NCBI RefSeq assembly: GCF_000281895.1
Contig: NZ_CM001558.1
Coordinates: 5,336,556-5,400,555 of the forward strand
Reading direction: 5' to 3'
From: Pseudomonas fluorescens Q2-87
GTDB lineage: Bacteria > Pseudomonadota > Gammaproteobacteria > Pseudomonadales > Pseudomonadaceae
Length of the DNA stretch: 64,000 bases
The first letter of the stretch is position 1, and each line of letters starts with the position of its first letter. The notes under the pieces were generated by a model. That model had not been told where the DNA came from. It searched no databases and worked only from the letters and a program-made list of their open reading frames with translations. The position numbers and the translations under genes were made by a program. Positions 40,855-50,133 of this stretch are shown piece after piece.

Positions 40855-40870
40855 TGGCATGAGCCTTGCG
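40855..40870 (+). promoter_or_regulatory. sigma-54 promoter of eat-eutBC
   Basis: TGGCATGAGCCTTGCG has the invariant TGGC and TTGC with exact 11-base phasing, 65 bases before the eat ATG. It indicates that the transporter and ammonia-lyase genes are transcribed separately from exaC but under the same sigma factor. Confidence 0.75.
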
Positions 40871-40934
40871 TGCCCGCTCCACAGCAAACCCGAAAGTCCA
40901 ATAGATCAAACAATAAAAAAGACAGAGAGGACTT

Positions 40935-42305
40935 ATGACTTCTACCACCCAACTCAAACCCACACTCGGCACCCTGCATTTATGGGGCATCGCCGTCGGC
41001 CTGGTGATTTCCGGCGAGTACTTCGGCTGGAGCTACGGCTGGGGCACCGCAGGGACCCTGGGCTTTCTCGTCACCGCCCTCATGGTGGCGTTGATGTACA
41101 CATGCTTCATCTTCAGTTTCACCGAACTGACCACCGCGATTCCCCATGCCGGCGGGCCTTTTGCCTATAGCCGACGGGCCTTCGGCGAGAAAGGCGGATT
41201 AATCGCCGGCATCGCCACGCTGATCGAATTCGTCTTTGCGCCCCCGGCCATCGCCATGGCCATCGGCGCCTACCTCAATGTGCAATTTCCGGAACTGGAC
41301 CCCAAGCTCGCGGCAGTCGGCGCGTACATCGTGTTCATGACCCTGAACATTCTCGGCGTCAGCATTGCCGCCGCGTTCGAGCTGGTGGTCACCGTGCTGG
41401 CGGTCGCCGAACTGCTGGTGTTCATGGGCGTGGTCGCGCCGGGCTTCAGTTTCAGCAATTTCGTGCTCAACGGCTGGTCCGGCTCGAATGAATTCAGCCT
41501 CGCCTCTATCCCAGGCATTTTCGCGGCGATCCCCTTCGCGATCTGGTTCTTCCTCGCCATCGAAGGCGCGGCCATGGCCGCCGAAGAAGCCAAGGACCCG
41601 AAACGCACGATTCCCCGCGCTTACGTCAGCGGCATCTTGACCCTGGTGTTCCTGGCCATCGGCGTGATGATCATGGCCGGCGGCGTGGGCGACTGGCGCA
41701 CCCTGTCGAACATCAACGACCCGCTGCCCCAGGCCATGAAAGCCGTGGTCGGCAATAACTCAACGTGGATGCACATGCTGGTGTGGATCGGCCTGTTCGG
41801 CCTGGTGGCGAGTTTCCACGGGATCATCCTCGGCTACTCGCGCCAGTTCTTCGCCCTGGCCCGGGCCGGTTACCTGCCACGGGGCCTGGCGAAACTGTCG
41901 CGCTTCCAGACCCCGCACCGGGCGATCCTGGCCGGTGGCGTGATCGGCATCGCGGCGATCTACAGCGATGGCCTGGTCAACCTGCAAGGCATGACCCTGA
42001 CGGCGGCGATGATCACCATGTCGGTGTTCGGTGCCATCGTGATGTACATCATCAGCATGCTCAGCCTGTTCAGGCTGCGTAAGAGCGAACCGAACCTGGA
42101 ACGCACCTTCCGCGCCCCGGGCTACCCGATCGTACCGGGCATCGCGCTGTTCCTGGCGGTGGTGTGTCTGGTGGCGATGGCCTGGTTCAACACCGTGGTT
42201 GGTTTGGTGTTCCTCGGTTTCATGATTGTCGGCTACCTGTATTTCCAACTGACCGCCAAGCAACGCTCCGATGCACCGGCGGACGCTATGCTCACAGGTA
42301 TCTGA
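40935..42305 (+). CDS. eat: ethanolamine permease (APC superfamily)
   Basis: The 456-residue inner-membrane permease has about twelve helices. The N-terminal LWGIAVGLVISGEYFGWSYG and the ending resemble the Pseudomonas ethanolamine importer Eat. It lies between exaC and eutBC, which supports the substrate. The RBS is AGAGAGGAC. No eut microcompartment or reactivase gene is nearby, so uptake feeds cytosolic EutBC. Confidence 0.9.
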   Translation: MTSTTQLKPTLGTLHLWGIAVGLVISGEYFGWSYGWGTAGTLGFLVTALMVALMYTCFIFSFTELTTAIPHAGGPFAYSRRAFGEKGGLIAGIATLIEFVFAPPAIAMAIGAYLNVQFPELDPKLAAVGAYIVFMTLNILGVSIAAAFELVVTVLAVAELLVFMGVVAPGFSFSNFVLNGWSGSNEFSLASIPGIFAAIPFAIWFFLAIEGAAMAAEEAKDPKRTIPRAYVSGILTLVFLAIGVMIMAGGVGDWRTLSNINDPLPQAMKAVVGNNSTWMHMLVWIGLFGLVASFHGIILGYSRQFFALARAGYLPRGLAKLSRFQTPHRAILAGGVIGIAAIYSDGLVNLQGMTLTAAMITMSVFGAIVMYIISMLSLFRLRKSEPNLERTFRAPGYPIVPGIALFLAVVCLVAMAWFNTVVGLVFLGFMIVGYLYFQLTAKQRSDAPADAMLTGI

Positions 42306-42370
42306 AGTTGCACCGGCGCCGGGCCGAGGGCCCGGTGCCTGCCATATAGAAGTGCACGCAGTCCCGCCCT

Positions 42371-42460
42371 TGTGGGAGCGGGCTTGCTCGCGAATGCGGT
42401 GTGTCATTCAGCGCAGGTGTCGGATGACATACCGCATTCGCGAGCAAGCCCGCTCCCACA
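42371..42460. repeat. REP pair (GTGGGAGCGGGC family)
   Basis: Inverted REP units lie between eat and eutB. Such an element inside a presumed transcription unit can stabilise the upstream message. Confidence 0.9.
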
Positions 42461-42511
42461 GGGTTGGATCTGTGGTGTTAAGTTTTTTAGAGAACCAGGA
42501 GGACACCGCCC

Positions 42512-43906
42512 ATGGCCGCATTCGCCCATTCCGTCGGCGCCCAGACCTATCGCTTCGACAGCCTCAAAGAGCTGATGGCCAAGGCCAGCCCGGCGCGCTC
42601 GGGGGATTTCCTGGCTGAAATCGCCGCGCTCAATGACGGTGAACGGGTGGCCGCGCAAATGGCGCTGGCTGACTTGCCCCTCAGCCATTTCCTGCAAGAA
42701 ATGCTGATCCCTTACGAATCCGACGAAGTCACCCGGCTGATCGTAGACACCCACGACAAACACGCCTTCGCCGCCGTCAGCCATCTCACGGTCGGCGGCT
42801 TTCGCGACTGGCTGCTCAGCGACGCCGCCGATGAACAGAGCCTGCGGGCGCTGGCCCCGGGCCTGACGCCGGAAATGGTCGCGGCCGTGTCGAAAATCAT
42901 GCGCGTGCAGGACCTGGTACTGGTGGCGCAGAAAATCCGCGTGGTGACCAAGTTCCGCGGCACCCTCGGGCTGCGCGGGCGCTTGTCCACCCGCCTGCAA
43001 CCCAACCACCCCACCGACGAACCCGCCGGGATCGCCGCGAGCATCCTCGACGGCCTGCTCTACGGCAACGGCGACGCCATGATCGGCATCAACCCGGCCA
43101 CCGACAGCACCGCTTCGATCTGCGCCATGCTGGAAATGCTCGACGCCATCATCCAGCGCTACGACATCCCCACCCAAGGCTGCGTGCTGACCCACGTCAC
43201 CACCTCCATTGAAGCGGCCAACCGTGGCGTGCCCCTGGACCTGGTGTTCCAGTCCATCGCCGGCACCGAAGCGGCCAACGCCAGTTTCGGCATCAACCTC
43301 AACGTGTTGAAAGAAGGCTACGACGCCGGACTCAGCCTGAATCGCGGCACCCTCGGCAACAACCTGATGTATTTCGAAACCGGCCAGGGCAGCGCGCTGT
43401 CGGCCAACGCCCACCACGGCGTCGATCAACAGACCTGCGAGACGCGAGCCTACGCCGTGGCACGGCATTTCAAGCCGTTTTTGGTGAACACGGTTGTAGG
43501 ATTCATCGGCCCGGAATACCTGTACAACGGCAAACAGATCATCCGCGCCGGCCTCGAAGACCACTTCTGCGGCAAGCTGCTGGGCGTGCCGATGGGCTGC
43601 GACATCTGCTACACCAACCACGCCGAAGCCGACCAGGACGACATGGACACCCTGCTGACCCTGCTGGGCGTGGCCGGGATCAACTTCATCATGGGCATCC
43701 CCGGCTCCGACGACATCATGCTCAACTACCAGACCACCTCGTTCCACGACGCCCTCTACGCCCGCCAGACCCTGGGCCTGAAACCGGCACCGGAATTCGA
43801 AACCTGGCTGGCGAACATGGGCATCTTCACCCAGGCCGACGGCCGGGTGCGGTTCGGCGACAACCTGCCTCCGGCGTTTCGTCACGCCCTCGCGCATTTG
43901 GGATAA
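42512..43906 (+). CDS. eutB: ethanolamine ammonia-lyase large subunit
   Basis: EutB is the catalytic subunit of the adenosylcobalamin-dependent lyase that converts ethanolamine to acetaldehyde and ammonia. The 464-residue product matches family length, with the TIM-barrel blocks LYGNGDAMIGINPATDS, FETGQGSALSANAHHG and GVPMGCDICYTNHAEADQDD. The RBS is AGGAGGACACC. It is followed by eutC after a short gap. Confidence 0.96.
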   Translation: MAAFAHSVGAQTYRFDSLKELMAKASPARSGDFLAEIAALNDGERVAAQMALADLPLSHFLQEMLIPYESDEVTRLIVDTHDKHAFAAVSHLTVGGFRDWLLSDAADEQSLRALAPGLTPEMVAAVSKIMRVQDLVLVAQKIRVVTKFRGTLGLRGRLSTRLQPNHPTDEPAGIAASILDGLLYGNGDAMIGINPATDSTASICAMLEMLDAIIQRYDIPTQGCVLTHVTTSIEAANRGVPLDLVFQSIAGTEAANASFGINLNVLKEGYDAGLSLNRGTLGNNLMYFETGQGSALSANAHHGVDQQTCETRAYAVARHFKPFLVNTVVGFIGPEYLYNGKQIIRAGLEDHFCGKLLGVPMGCDICYTNHAEADQDDMDTLLTLLGVAGINFIMGIPGSDDIMLNYQTTSFHDALYARQTLGLKPAPEFETWLANMGIFTQADGRVRFGDNLPPAFRHALAHLG

Positions 43907-43933
43907 GCCACATTGGGGATGAGAGACCTGCTC

Positions 43934-44758
43934 ATGGATAAAAAACCTGTCGATTCGCAAAACCCTTGGCTGAACCTACGCAACCTCACGCCGGCACGCA
44001 TCGCCCTGGGTCGCACCGGCACCAGCCTGCCGACCTCGGCGCAACTGGACTTCCAGTACGCCCACGCCCAGGCCCGCGATGCGGTGCACCTGGCGTTCGA
44101 CCATCAGGGCATTCGTGCGCAACTGACTGAACGCGGCCGCGAAAGCCTGCTGCTGCACAGCGCGGCGGCCGACCGACACAGCTATCTACAGCGCCCGGAC
44201 CTGGGCCGACGGCTCGACGATGCTTCGGCGCAAATCCTCGATGACTACGCCACGGCCCATCCCGGCGGCGTGGATATGGCGATTGTGGTGGCCGACGGCC
44301 TGTCAGCGCTGGCGGTGCACCGGCATACGCTGCCGTTCCTGGCGCGGCTGGAAGAACAGACCGCCGCTGACGGTTGGTCGGTGTCGCCGGTGGTGCTGGT
44401 GGAACAGGGCCGTGTCGCGGTGGCCGATGAAGTGGCGCAGCGGCTCGGCGCAAAAATGTCGGTGATCCTGATCGGCGAACGCCCCGGCCTCAGCTCGCCC
44501 GACAGCCTGGGGCTGTATTTCACCTACGCCCCCAAGGTCGGCCTGACCGATGCCTATCGCAACTGCATCTCCAACGTGCGCCTCGAAGGCCTGAGCTACG
44601 GCATGGCGGCGCATCGCCTGATCTACCTGATGCGCGAAGCCTGTCGCCGACAGCTCTCGGGGGTGAATCTGAAGGACGAAGCCCAGCTCCACACTCTAGA
44701 CGCGGAAAACGCCGCCGATATGAAAGGTAATTTCCTACTGGCGCCGCCCCCAAGCTGA
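43934..44758 (+). CDS. eutC: ethanolamine ammonia-lyase small subunit
   Basis: EutC forms the B12-contacting small subunit of the lyase. The 274-residue product shows [29 protein letters not shown] and [20 protein letters not shown]. The start is placed at ATG 43934 ([15 protein letters not shown]); ATG 43919 and TTG 43913 are open in frame. No N-terminal microcompartment-targeting extension is seen, consistent with a free cytosolic enzyme. Confidence 0.94.
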   Translation: MDKKPVDSQNPWLNLRNLTPARIALGRTGTSLPTSAQLDFQYAHAQARDAVHLAFDHQGIRAQLTERGRESLLLHSAAADRHSYLQRPDLGRRLDDASAQILDDYATAHPGGVDMAIVVADGLSALAVHRHTLPFLARLEEQTAADGWSVSPVVLVEQGRVAVADEVAQRLGAKMSVILIGERPGLSSPDSLGLYFTYAPKVGLTDAYRNCISNVRLEGLSYGMAAHRLIYLMREACRRQLSGVNLKDEAQLHTLDAENAADMKGNFLLAPPPS

Positions 44759-44862
44759 TCCGGAACTGCATTGCGCTTTTGATCCGCTTTCAGGCAGCAT
44801 CTTGGCACGGCAGTCCGCCGTTGTTGTCAGACTTCATGTCGACCTTTCAAGCGAGACCTACC

Positions 44863-45323
44863 ATGCGGATTATCCAAGCGACGCTGGAACACCTGGACCT
44901 GCTGACCCCATTGTTCGTCAAATACCGGGAATTCTACGGCTCGCTGCCCTACCCGGACTCGTCCCGAGCCTTCCTTGAAAAACGCCTGCGCCGCAAGGAA
45001 TCGGTGATCTACCTGGCCCTGCCGGATGACGACGACAGCCGGCTGCTGGGCTTCTGCCAGCTCTACCCGAGCTACTCTTCGCTGTCGCTCAAGCGCGTGT
45101 GGATCCTCAACGACATCTACGTCGCCGAAGACGCCCGCCGCCAACTCGTCGCCGACAACCTGATCCGCACCGCAAAAAAATGGCCAAGGAAACCAACGCC
45201 GTGCGCATGCGCGTCTCCACCAGCAGCAACAACGAGGTCGCGCAGAAAACCTATGAGTCGATCGGCTTCAAGGAAGACACCGAGTTCAAGAACTACGTAT
45301 TGCCGATCAGCGAAGGGCTCTGA
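44863..45323 (+). pseudogene. GNAT N-acetyltransferase split by a frameshift at A7
   Basis: Residues 1-106 (MRIIQATLEHLDLLTPLF to NLIRTAKK) are read in one frame, and the remaining 47 (MAKETNAVRMRVSTSSNNE to YVLPISEGL) in the -1 frame. Together they make a complete GNAT protein of about 153 residues with acetyl-CoA-site blocks. The frames meet at seven A residues (45174-45180) phased A_AAA_AAA, a sequence that allows -1 ribosomal slippage and is prone to indels. Without slippage the first frame runs to 45348 with unrelated residues. It may be a broken gene, a sequencing error or a slippage-dependent gene. Confidence 0.8.
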
Positions 45324-45388
45324 GCCAGTACCAATACCTCTGTGGTGAGGGGATTTATCCCCTCCCCCCTGACACAACACCACACCCC

Positions 45389-45518
45389 GTGGCGAGGGAG
45401 CTTGCTCCCGCTGGGCTGCGCAGCAGCCCCAAAACCTGAGCATGCGGTATTTCAGATGATCGAGTCGGCTGGGTTTAGGGCCGCTCCGCGCCCCAGCGGG
45501 AGCAAGCTCCCTCGCCAC
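45389..45518. repeat. REP pair (GTGGCGAGGGAGC family)
   Basis: Inverted REP units account for a third of the 379-base gap before the dedA gene. The rest holds a short hairpin (GCTACA...TGTAGC near 45630) and no gene. Confidence 0.88.
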
Positions 45519-45702
45519 AAGAGCCCTCCACCCAGCCATAACACCGCCGAAATCCCCGGCTACAAACTCAACACGCGCTTCACAATCCGCGCCGTATAAT
45601 GCCGCTCTTCCCAGCTTGTAAGAAAAAGCTACACACTCTGTAGCCCTACTAAGAAGCCAGACCCAAAGCCTGCCGAGCCAGGCCGCCACCACAGGTGCCT
45701 AC

Positions 45703-46350
45703 ATGGATTTCAACCCCCTCGACCTCATCCTGCATCTGGATGTCTACCTCGACCTGCTGGTGACCAACTACGGAACCTGGGTCTACGCCATCCTGTTCCT
45801 GGTGATCTTCTGCGAAACCGGTCTGGTGGTGATGCCCTTCCTGCCCGGCGATTCCCTGCTGTTCATCGCCGGCGCCGTCGCCGCCGGTGGGGCCATGGAC
45901 CCACTGCTGCTAGCCGGCCTGCTGATGCTCGCCGCCATCCTCGGCGACAGCACCAACTACCTCATCGGCCGCACCGCTGGCGAAAAACTGTTCAGCAACC
46001 CCAACTCAAAAATCTTCCGCCGCGACTACCTGCAGCAGACCCACGACTTCTACGACAAACACGGCGGCAAGACCGTAACCCTGGCGCGCTTCCTGCCCAT
46101 CATCCGCACCTTCGCCCCCTTCGTCGCCGGCGTCGGCAAGATGAACTACCTGCGCTTCCTCGGCTTCAGCGTCCTCGGCACCGTCCTCTGGGTCGGCGGC
46201 CTGGTGACCCTCGGCTACTTCTTCGGCAACGTACCGTTCATCAAGCAGAACCTGTCGCTGCTGGTGGTGGGCATCATCCTCGTGTCGCTGCTGCCGATGA
46301 TCATCAGCTTGGTCCGCAGCAAACTGAACCAGCGCGCCTCGAAAGCCTGA
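45703..46350 (+). CDS. DedA-family membrane protein
   Basis: The 215-residue inner-membrane protein has the DedA (SNARE-associated) layout: FCETGLVVMPFLPGDSLLF with the conserved acidic residue, the GRTAGEKLF block, and ARFLPIIRTFAPFVAGVGKM with the conserved arginines. Family members help recycle undecaprenyl phosphate and maintain membrane potential. It is followed after 5 bases by mtfA. Confidence 0.92.
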   Translation: MDFNPLDLILHLDVYLDLLVTNYGTWVYAILFLVIFCETGLVVMPFLPGDSLLFIAGAVAAGGAMDPLLLAGLLMLAAILGDSTNYLIGRTAGEKLFSNPNSKIFRRDYLQQTHDFYDKHGGKTVTLARFLPIIRTFAPFVAGVGKMNYLRFLGFSVLGTVLWVGGLVTLGYFFGNVPFIKQNLSLLVVGIILVSLLPMIISLVRSKLNQRASKA

Positions 46351-46355
46351 TCACC

Positions 46356-47168
46356 ATGTGGTCCCTGAGCACCTGGCGCCGCCAGCGCACCCTCGCCAAG
46401 CACCCCGTGGCCGAGGACACCTGGCAACGCGTGCGCCATCAACTGAGCTTCCTCGACGGCATCAGCGACGCCGAGGACCAGTGGCTGCGCGAAGCCTGCG
46501 TGCTGTTCCTGCATGACAAACACCTGACCGCCCTGCCCGGCGTCGAACTGCACCAGGAACAACGCCTGCTCCTCGCCGCCCAGGCCCAACTGCCGCTGAT
46601 GCACCTGGGCGAGCTGAACTGGTACCAGGGCTTCCACGAAATCGTCCTCTACCCCGACGACTTCCTCAGCCCCCAGCGCCACCGCGATGCCAGCGGCATC
46701 GAGCACGAATGGGACGGCGAACACAGCGGCGAGGCCTGGCCCCAGGGCCCGATCATCTTGGCGTGGGACGGCGTGATGGCCAGCGGCGGCTGGGAAGGCT
46801 ACAACCTGGTGATCCACGAACTGGCGCACAAACTCGACATGCTCAACGGCGACGCCAACGGCCTGCCGCCACTGCACGCCGACATGCGCGTCAGCGACTG
46901 GGCCGAGGCCATGCAGCAGGCCTTCAACGACCTCAACCGCCAGCTCGACCACGATCCAGACGCAGAAACCCTCATCGATCCCTACGCCGCCGAAAACCCC
47001 GCCGAGTTCTTCGCCGTCACCAGCGAATACTTCTTCAGCGCCCCGGACCTGCTGCACCAGGCCTACCCAAAGGTCTACGAACAGCTCAAGGCCTTCTACC
47101 GCCAGGATCCGCTGGCCCGGCTGCGGCAACTTCAGGCCGAAGATCCGGTCTATCAGGCGTCATACTAA
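46356..47168 (+). CDS. mtfA: MtfA-family zinc-dependent peptidase
   Basis: The 270-residue cytosolic M90 family protein has the metal motif HELAHKLD near residue 155 and a downstream acidic ligand region (AENPAEFFAVTSEYFF). E. coli MtfA is an aminopeptidase and anti-Mlc factor controlling ptsG. Pseudomonas lacks that exact circuit, so only the peptidase activity is a safe inference. It is coupled to dedA by a 5-base gap. Confidence 0.88.
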   Translation: MWSLSTWRRQRTLAKHPVAEDTWQRVRHQLSFLDGISDAEDQWLREACVLFLHDKHLTALPGVELHQEQRLLLAAQAQLPLMHLGELNWYQGFHEIVLYPDDFLSPQRHRDASGIEHEWDGEHSGEAWPQGPIILAWDGVMASGGWEGYNLVIHELAHKLDMLNGDANGLPPLHADMRVSDWAEAMQQAFNDLNRQLDHDPDAETLIDPYAAENPAEFFAVTSEYFFSAPDLLHQAYPKVYEQLKAFYRQDPLARLRQLQAEDPVYQASY

Positions 47169-47279
47169 GGTCTCTAAGACCCTGCTGACGTGGCATCGAC
47201 GGCTGAATATGCCTATAATCGCCGCCACTTTTTGGTCAATCCGACCAGTGTTCTGGTCAACTAACGGGGGCACCGCCCA

Positions 47280-47807
47280 ATGAGCTACAGCAAGATTCCG
47301 GCTGGCAAAGACCTGCCGAACGACATCTACGTCGCGATCGAAATCCCGGCCAACCACGCCCCGATCAAATACGAAATCGACAAAGACAGCGACTGCCTGT
47401 TCGTTGACCGTTTCATGGCCACCCCGATGTTCTACCCGGCCAACTACGGTTACATCCCCAACACCCTGGCCGACGACGGCGACCCCCTCGACGTACTGGT
47501 CGTGACCCCATACCCAGTGGCCCCAGGCTCGGTCATCCGCGCCCGTCCAGTCGGCATCCTGAACATGACCGACGACGGCGGCGGCGATGCCAAAGTCATC
47601 GCAGTGCCACACGACAAACTGTCGCAACTGTACGTCGACGTGAAGGAATACACCGACCTGCCACCGCTGCTGATCCAGCAGATCGAACACTTCTTTGCGA
47701 ACTACAAAGATCTCGAAAAAGGCAAGTGGGTCAAGATCGAAGGCTGGGCCGGCGCTGATGCCGCCCGCGAAGCGATCCTCAAATCGGCCGCCGCCTACAA
47801 AGGCTGA
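47280..47807 (+). CDS. ppa: inorganic pyrophosphatase
   Basis: Ppa hydrolyses pyrophosphate to drive biosynthetic reactions. The 175-residue soluble family I enzyme has the signature DGDPLDVLV, with metal-binding aspartates, and [17 protein letters not shown] strong terminator follows. The RBS is ACGGGGG. It is monocistronic. Confidence 0.97.
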   Translation: MSYSKIPAGKDLPNDIYVAIEIPANHAPIKYEIDKDSDCLFVDRFMATPMFYPANYGYIPNTLADDGDPLDVLVVTPYPVAPGSVIRARPVGILNMTDDGGGDAKVIAVPHDKLSQLYVDVKEYTDLPPLLIQQIEHFFANYKDLEKGKWVKIEGWAGADAAREAILKSAAAYKG

Positions 47808-47824
47808 GACTGAATTTGAAGAAG

Positions 47825-47850
47825 AACCCCGGTTTGCACCGGGGTTTTTT
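47825..47850 (+). terminator. intrinsic terminator of ppa
   Basis: AACCCCGG pairs with CCGGGGTT over a short TTTGCA loop and is followed by TTTT, 18 bases after the ppa stop. It is a textbook Rho-independent terminator. Confidence 0.92.
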
Positions 47851-47864
47851 ATGCCTTAATAACG

Positions 47865-48002
47865 GTTAATACAATCACGTATTAACAACGTTTAAGCCCG
47901 TTTACCCCGCGCCTTTCAAATCCCGCAAACGGAAAGATCGTCTTATATATTTGCACGACTTGTTTATTGCCGAAAACACAGTCGCCCCTAAACTTTCCGT
48001 TT
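47865..48002 (+). promoter_or_regulatory. palindromic operator candidates of the S24 repressor
   Basis: GTTAATAC and GTATTAAC form perfect 8-base arms with a 6-base spacer at 47865-47886. A second inverted pair, AAACGGAAAG (47927-47936) and CTTTCCGTTT (47993-48002), ends directly at the repressor ATG. An AT-rich TATATATT lies between the arms of the second pair. Binding by the downstream repressor is inferred from position and symmetry. Confidence 0.5.
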
Positions 48003-48734
48003 ATGAAAATACTTTCCAGTGGCGACCGCTTCAGAGCCCTTCTAAAAGAAGCCAACATTCGATCCGCTGACTTCGCGAAGTTATACGGCGTGAAGTCGCA
48101 GCACGTGAACAACTGGTTCAACCGTGGCATCCCAGCGGGACGCATCCACTCCATCGCCAGCCTGCTGACCGTCAGCCCAGAGTGGCTCGCCCGCGGCGAA
48201 GGCCCGCAAACCCCACTGGGCCTCGGCCCCGGCATCACCTATGAAGCCGCCGAAAACGATGGTGTCTACAGCGTGCCGGAACCCACGGACATCGAACTGC
48301 CCTTCTACAAGGAAGTCCCCGTCGCCCCCGGCGAAACCAAAACCCACATCGTCGAAATCCCCGACCAATCCATCCGCCTGCCCCGCAGCCACCTCGAATC
48401 CCTCGAAATCAACCCCAGCGACGCCATCTGCATCACCATGGTCGGCGACAGCATGGCCGAACGCATCGAAGACGGCTCCACCCTCGCCATCGACCGCGGC
48501 CTGACCCAAATCGTCGACGGCCAAATCTATGCCCTCGAACACGACGGCATGCTCCGCATCAAATACCTGCACCGCATCCCCGGTAATCGGCTACGGCTGC
48601 GCAGCCATAACAACGCTGCGTATCCGGACGAAGTCTTCAGTGCCGAGCAGATCGACGCGCAGAACATCCGCGTGATTGGCTGGGTGTTCTGGTGGTCAAC
48701 CCTCAACAAACAGAGACCACCCGTATTCGACTGA
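48003..48734 (+). CDS. LexA/CI-like XRE repressor with S24 domain
   Basis: The 243-residue protein has an N-terminal helix-turn-helix (about residues 8-63, SADFAKLYGVKSQHVNNW) and a C-terminal S24 peptidase-like domain with Ser150 (VGDSMAERI) and Lys187 (LRIKYL), the autocleavage dyad of LexA and CI. Such repressors control prophage or bacteriocin genes and respond to RecA. No phage genes lie next to it, so the target may be itself or a distant locus. The start is ATG 48003; a TTG 36 bases upstream is also open. Confidence 0.85.
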   Translation: MKILSSGDRFRALLKEANIRSADFAKLYGVKSQHVNNWFNRGIPAGRIHSIASLLTVSPEWLARGEGPQTPLGLGPGITYEAAENDGVYSVPEPTDIELPFYKEVPVAPGETKTHIVEIPDQSIRLPRSHLESLEINPSDAICITMVGDSMAERIEDGSTLAIDRGLTQIVDGQIYALEHDGMLRIKYLHRIPGNRLRLRSHNNAAYPDEVFSAEQIDAQNIRVIGWVFWWSTLNKQRPPVFD

Positions 48735-48750
48735 AGCAATTGCATCCCCC

Positions 48751-48795
48751 CGTGGCGAGGGAGCTTGCTCCCGCTGGGCTGCGCAGCAGCCCCCC
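48751..48795. repeat. single REP (GTGGCGAGGGAGC family)
   Basis: One REP unit is followed by a GCTGCGCAGCAGC palindrome just after the S24 gene. The inverted partner is missing. Confidence 0.85.
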
Positions 48796-49238
48796 GCTTT
48801 CCCCCTGAACCACCGATAACCCAATGATTCCACACCACTTACCACTTGGATTCTAAAGAAAACCCGAGTACCCTCCGCCCCACATTTGCGAGCCCATGCC
48901 TCGCACCGACAAGGCAGATCACTTTCTGACCAAGTCCCACAGCCGGCCGCAAGAGCCGGATGTACGTTTTGAAGGCTGGTGAGGTTTGTCAAAAACGAAC
49001 TGAGTTAGTCAACGAGAAGCCGGCCATAAGCCGGCTTTTTAATGCCTGAATATCCGATCACCATCCGAGCTTCGTCTGTCAGCCCAGCTACGCTCGTGCA
49101 AGAAATCCTCCTCCGTCCTCAAGGTAGAGGCCATTCGAACGCCGCATGATTCCCAAACGCCACCAGAAGAGAATATTCTTACGGCGTATTGCGCTGTTTC
49201 CTACAGCGAAACGGGAACCCTACGGATAGCCCCCCGCC
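48796..49238. other. intergenic region with terminator and possible small RNA
   Basis: No convincing gene is seen. A possible 28-codon frame starts at 48897 (MPRTDKADHFLTKSHS) but is not recognised. A good intrinsic terminator (AAGCCGGC / GCCGGCTT plus T-run, 49017-49040) ends the segment, though no coding gene precedes it. The 48900-49040 stretch may therefore be a small RNA or the remnant of a gene. The region marks the left edge of the accessory block. Confidence 0.4.
49017..49040 (+). terminator. intrinsic terminator without an upstream gene
   Basis: The 8-bp stem AAGCCGGC / GCCGGCTT has a CATAA loop and is followed by TTTTT. It is nearly 300 bases after the S24 gene and may end that transcript or an unannotated small RNA. 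Confidence 0.7.
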
Positions 49239-50006
49239 ATGTCTTCTTCACCCGCCAGCAATCAATCCAACCCGCCCTGGAGCCGCGACGAACTCGTCCT
49301 AGCCCTGAACCTGTATCTTCTTCACCGCAATGGTTTACCCGGCGTGAACCATCCGGAAGTCCAAGCCTTATCAGAGAGTCTTAATCTCATCGGTAATGCC
49401 ACCGGAGTGAGTAAGAACCAGAGCTTTCGTAATGCCAATGGTGTTTGCATGAAGCTCAACAATTTCCGTCGCTGGGATCCGAGTTACACCAACACCGGTC
49501 GTACAGGTCTTGCGAAAGGTAATAAAGACGAAGAGTTGGTATGGCTTGAATACGCTAATAATCCCGAGCACCTTGCCGCAGTAGTAGCAGCCATTAAGGC
49601 AAACGTCGGCACAACGTCTACTACGCCAATAGATTTAAGCGCGGAAGAAGAACCGGGCTTCTTCGAGGCAGAAGAAGGAAAAGTGTTAACCCGAGTACAC
49701 CGTGTACGGGAGAGAGACAAAAAACTCGTCAACCGAAAAAAAGACGAAGCGCTTAAGAAGCACGGTGCTCTCCTGTGCGAAGCCTGTGGCTTCAACTTCA
49801 GTAAAACATATGGTCCGGACGTCGAAGGCGTTATCGATGTGCACCACACCAAGCCATTGCATACGCTCCAACCTGGCGATAAAACCAAGCTCGCAGACCT
49901 GGCTTTACTATGTGCCAACTGCCATCGAGTGGTGCATTCACGCCGTAAATGGCTGAGCGTGGCCGAGGTCAAGGACCGTTACCAAGCATCCCAAACCAAC
50001 GCCTGA
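49239..50006 (+). CDS. HNH endonuclease (McrA-like)
   Basis: The 255-residue protein has an N-terminal domain (about residues 13-120, starting WSRDELVLALNLYL, with RNANGVCMKLNNFRR) found in many stand-alone HNH restriction-like proteins. Its C-terminal HNH nuclease has C180-C183, DVHH at 200-203, and C225-C228 with nearby His. Members are often called 5-methylcytosine-specific or type IV-like endonucleases, but substrate specificity is not proven. The gene is less GC-rich than its neighbours. It is followed by the MazG-like and DUF2075 genes. Confidence 0.82.
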   Translation: MSSSPASNQSNPPWSRDELVLALNLYLLHRNGLPGVNHPEVQALSESLNLIGNATGVSKNQSFRNANGVCMKLNNFRRWDPSYTNTGRTGLAKGNKDEELVWLEYANNPEHLAAVVAAIKANVGTTSTTPIDLSAEEEPGFFEAEEGKVLTRVHRVRERDKKLVNRKKDEALKKHGALLCEACGFNFSKTYGPDVEGVIDVHHTKPLHTLQPGDKTKLADLALLCANCHRVVHSRRKWLSVAEVKDRYQASQTNA

Positions 50007-50133
50007 CTGAGTCAGCTGTCGAAGGGCAAATCAGCGAAAAGCCCACTACCTCAAAAGAAAACTCTTACAATCCATCTCTAGATTTCTGACGTGGCAGTTG
50101 CTCACGTTCTGGCGGCAAACGAGAGGAAAGCTT

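Noticed and set aside
43934..44758. Microcompartment-type ethanolamine system
   Set aside because: No shell, reactivase or targeting-sequence genes are present; EutBC here are the free cytosolic type.
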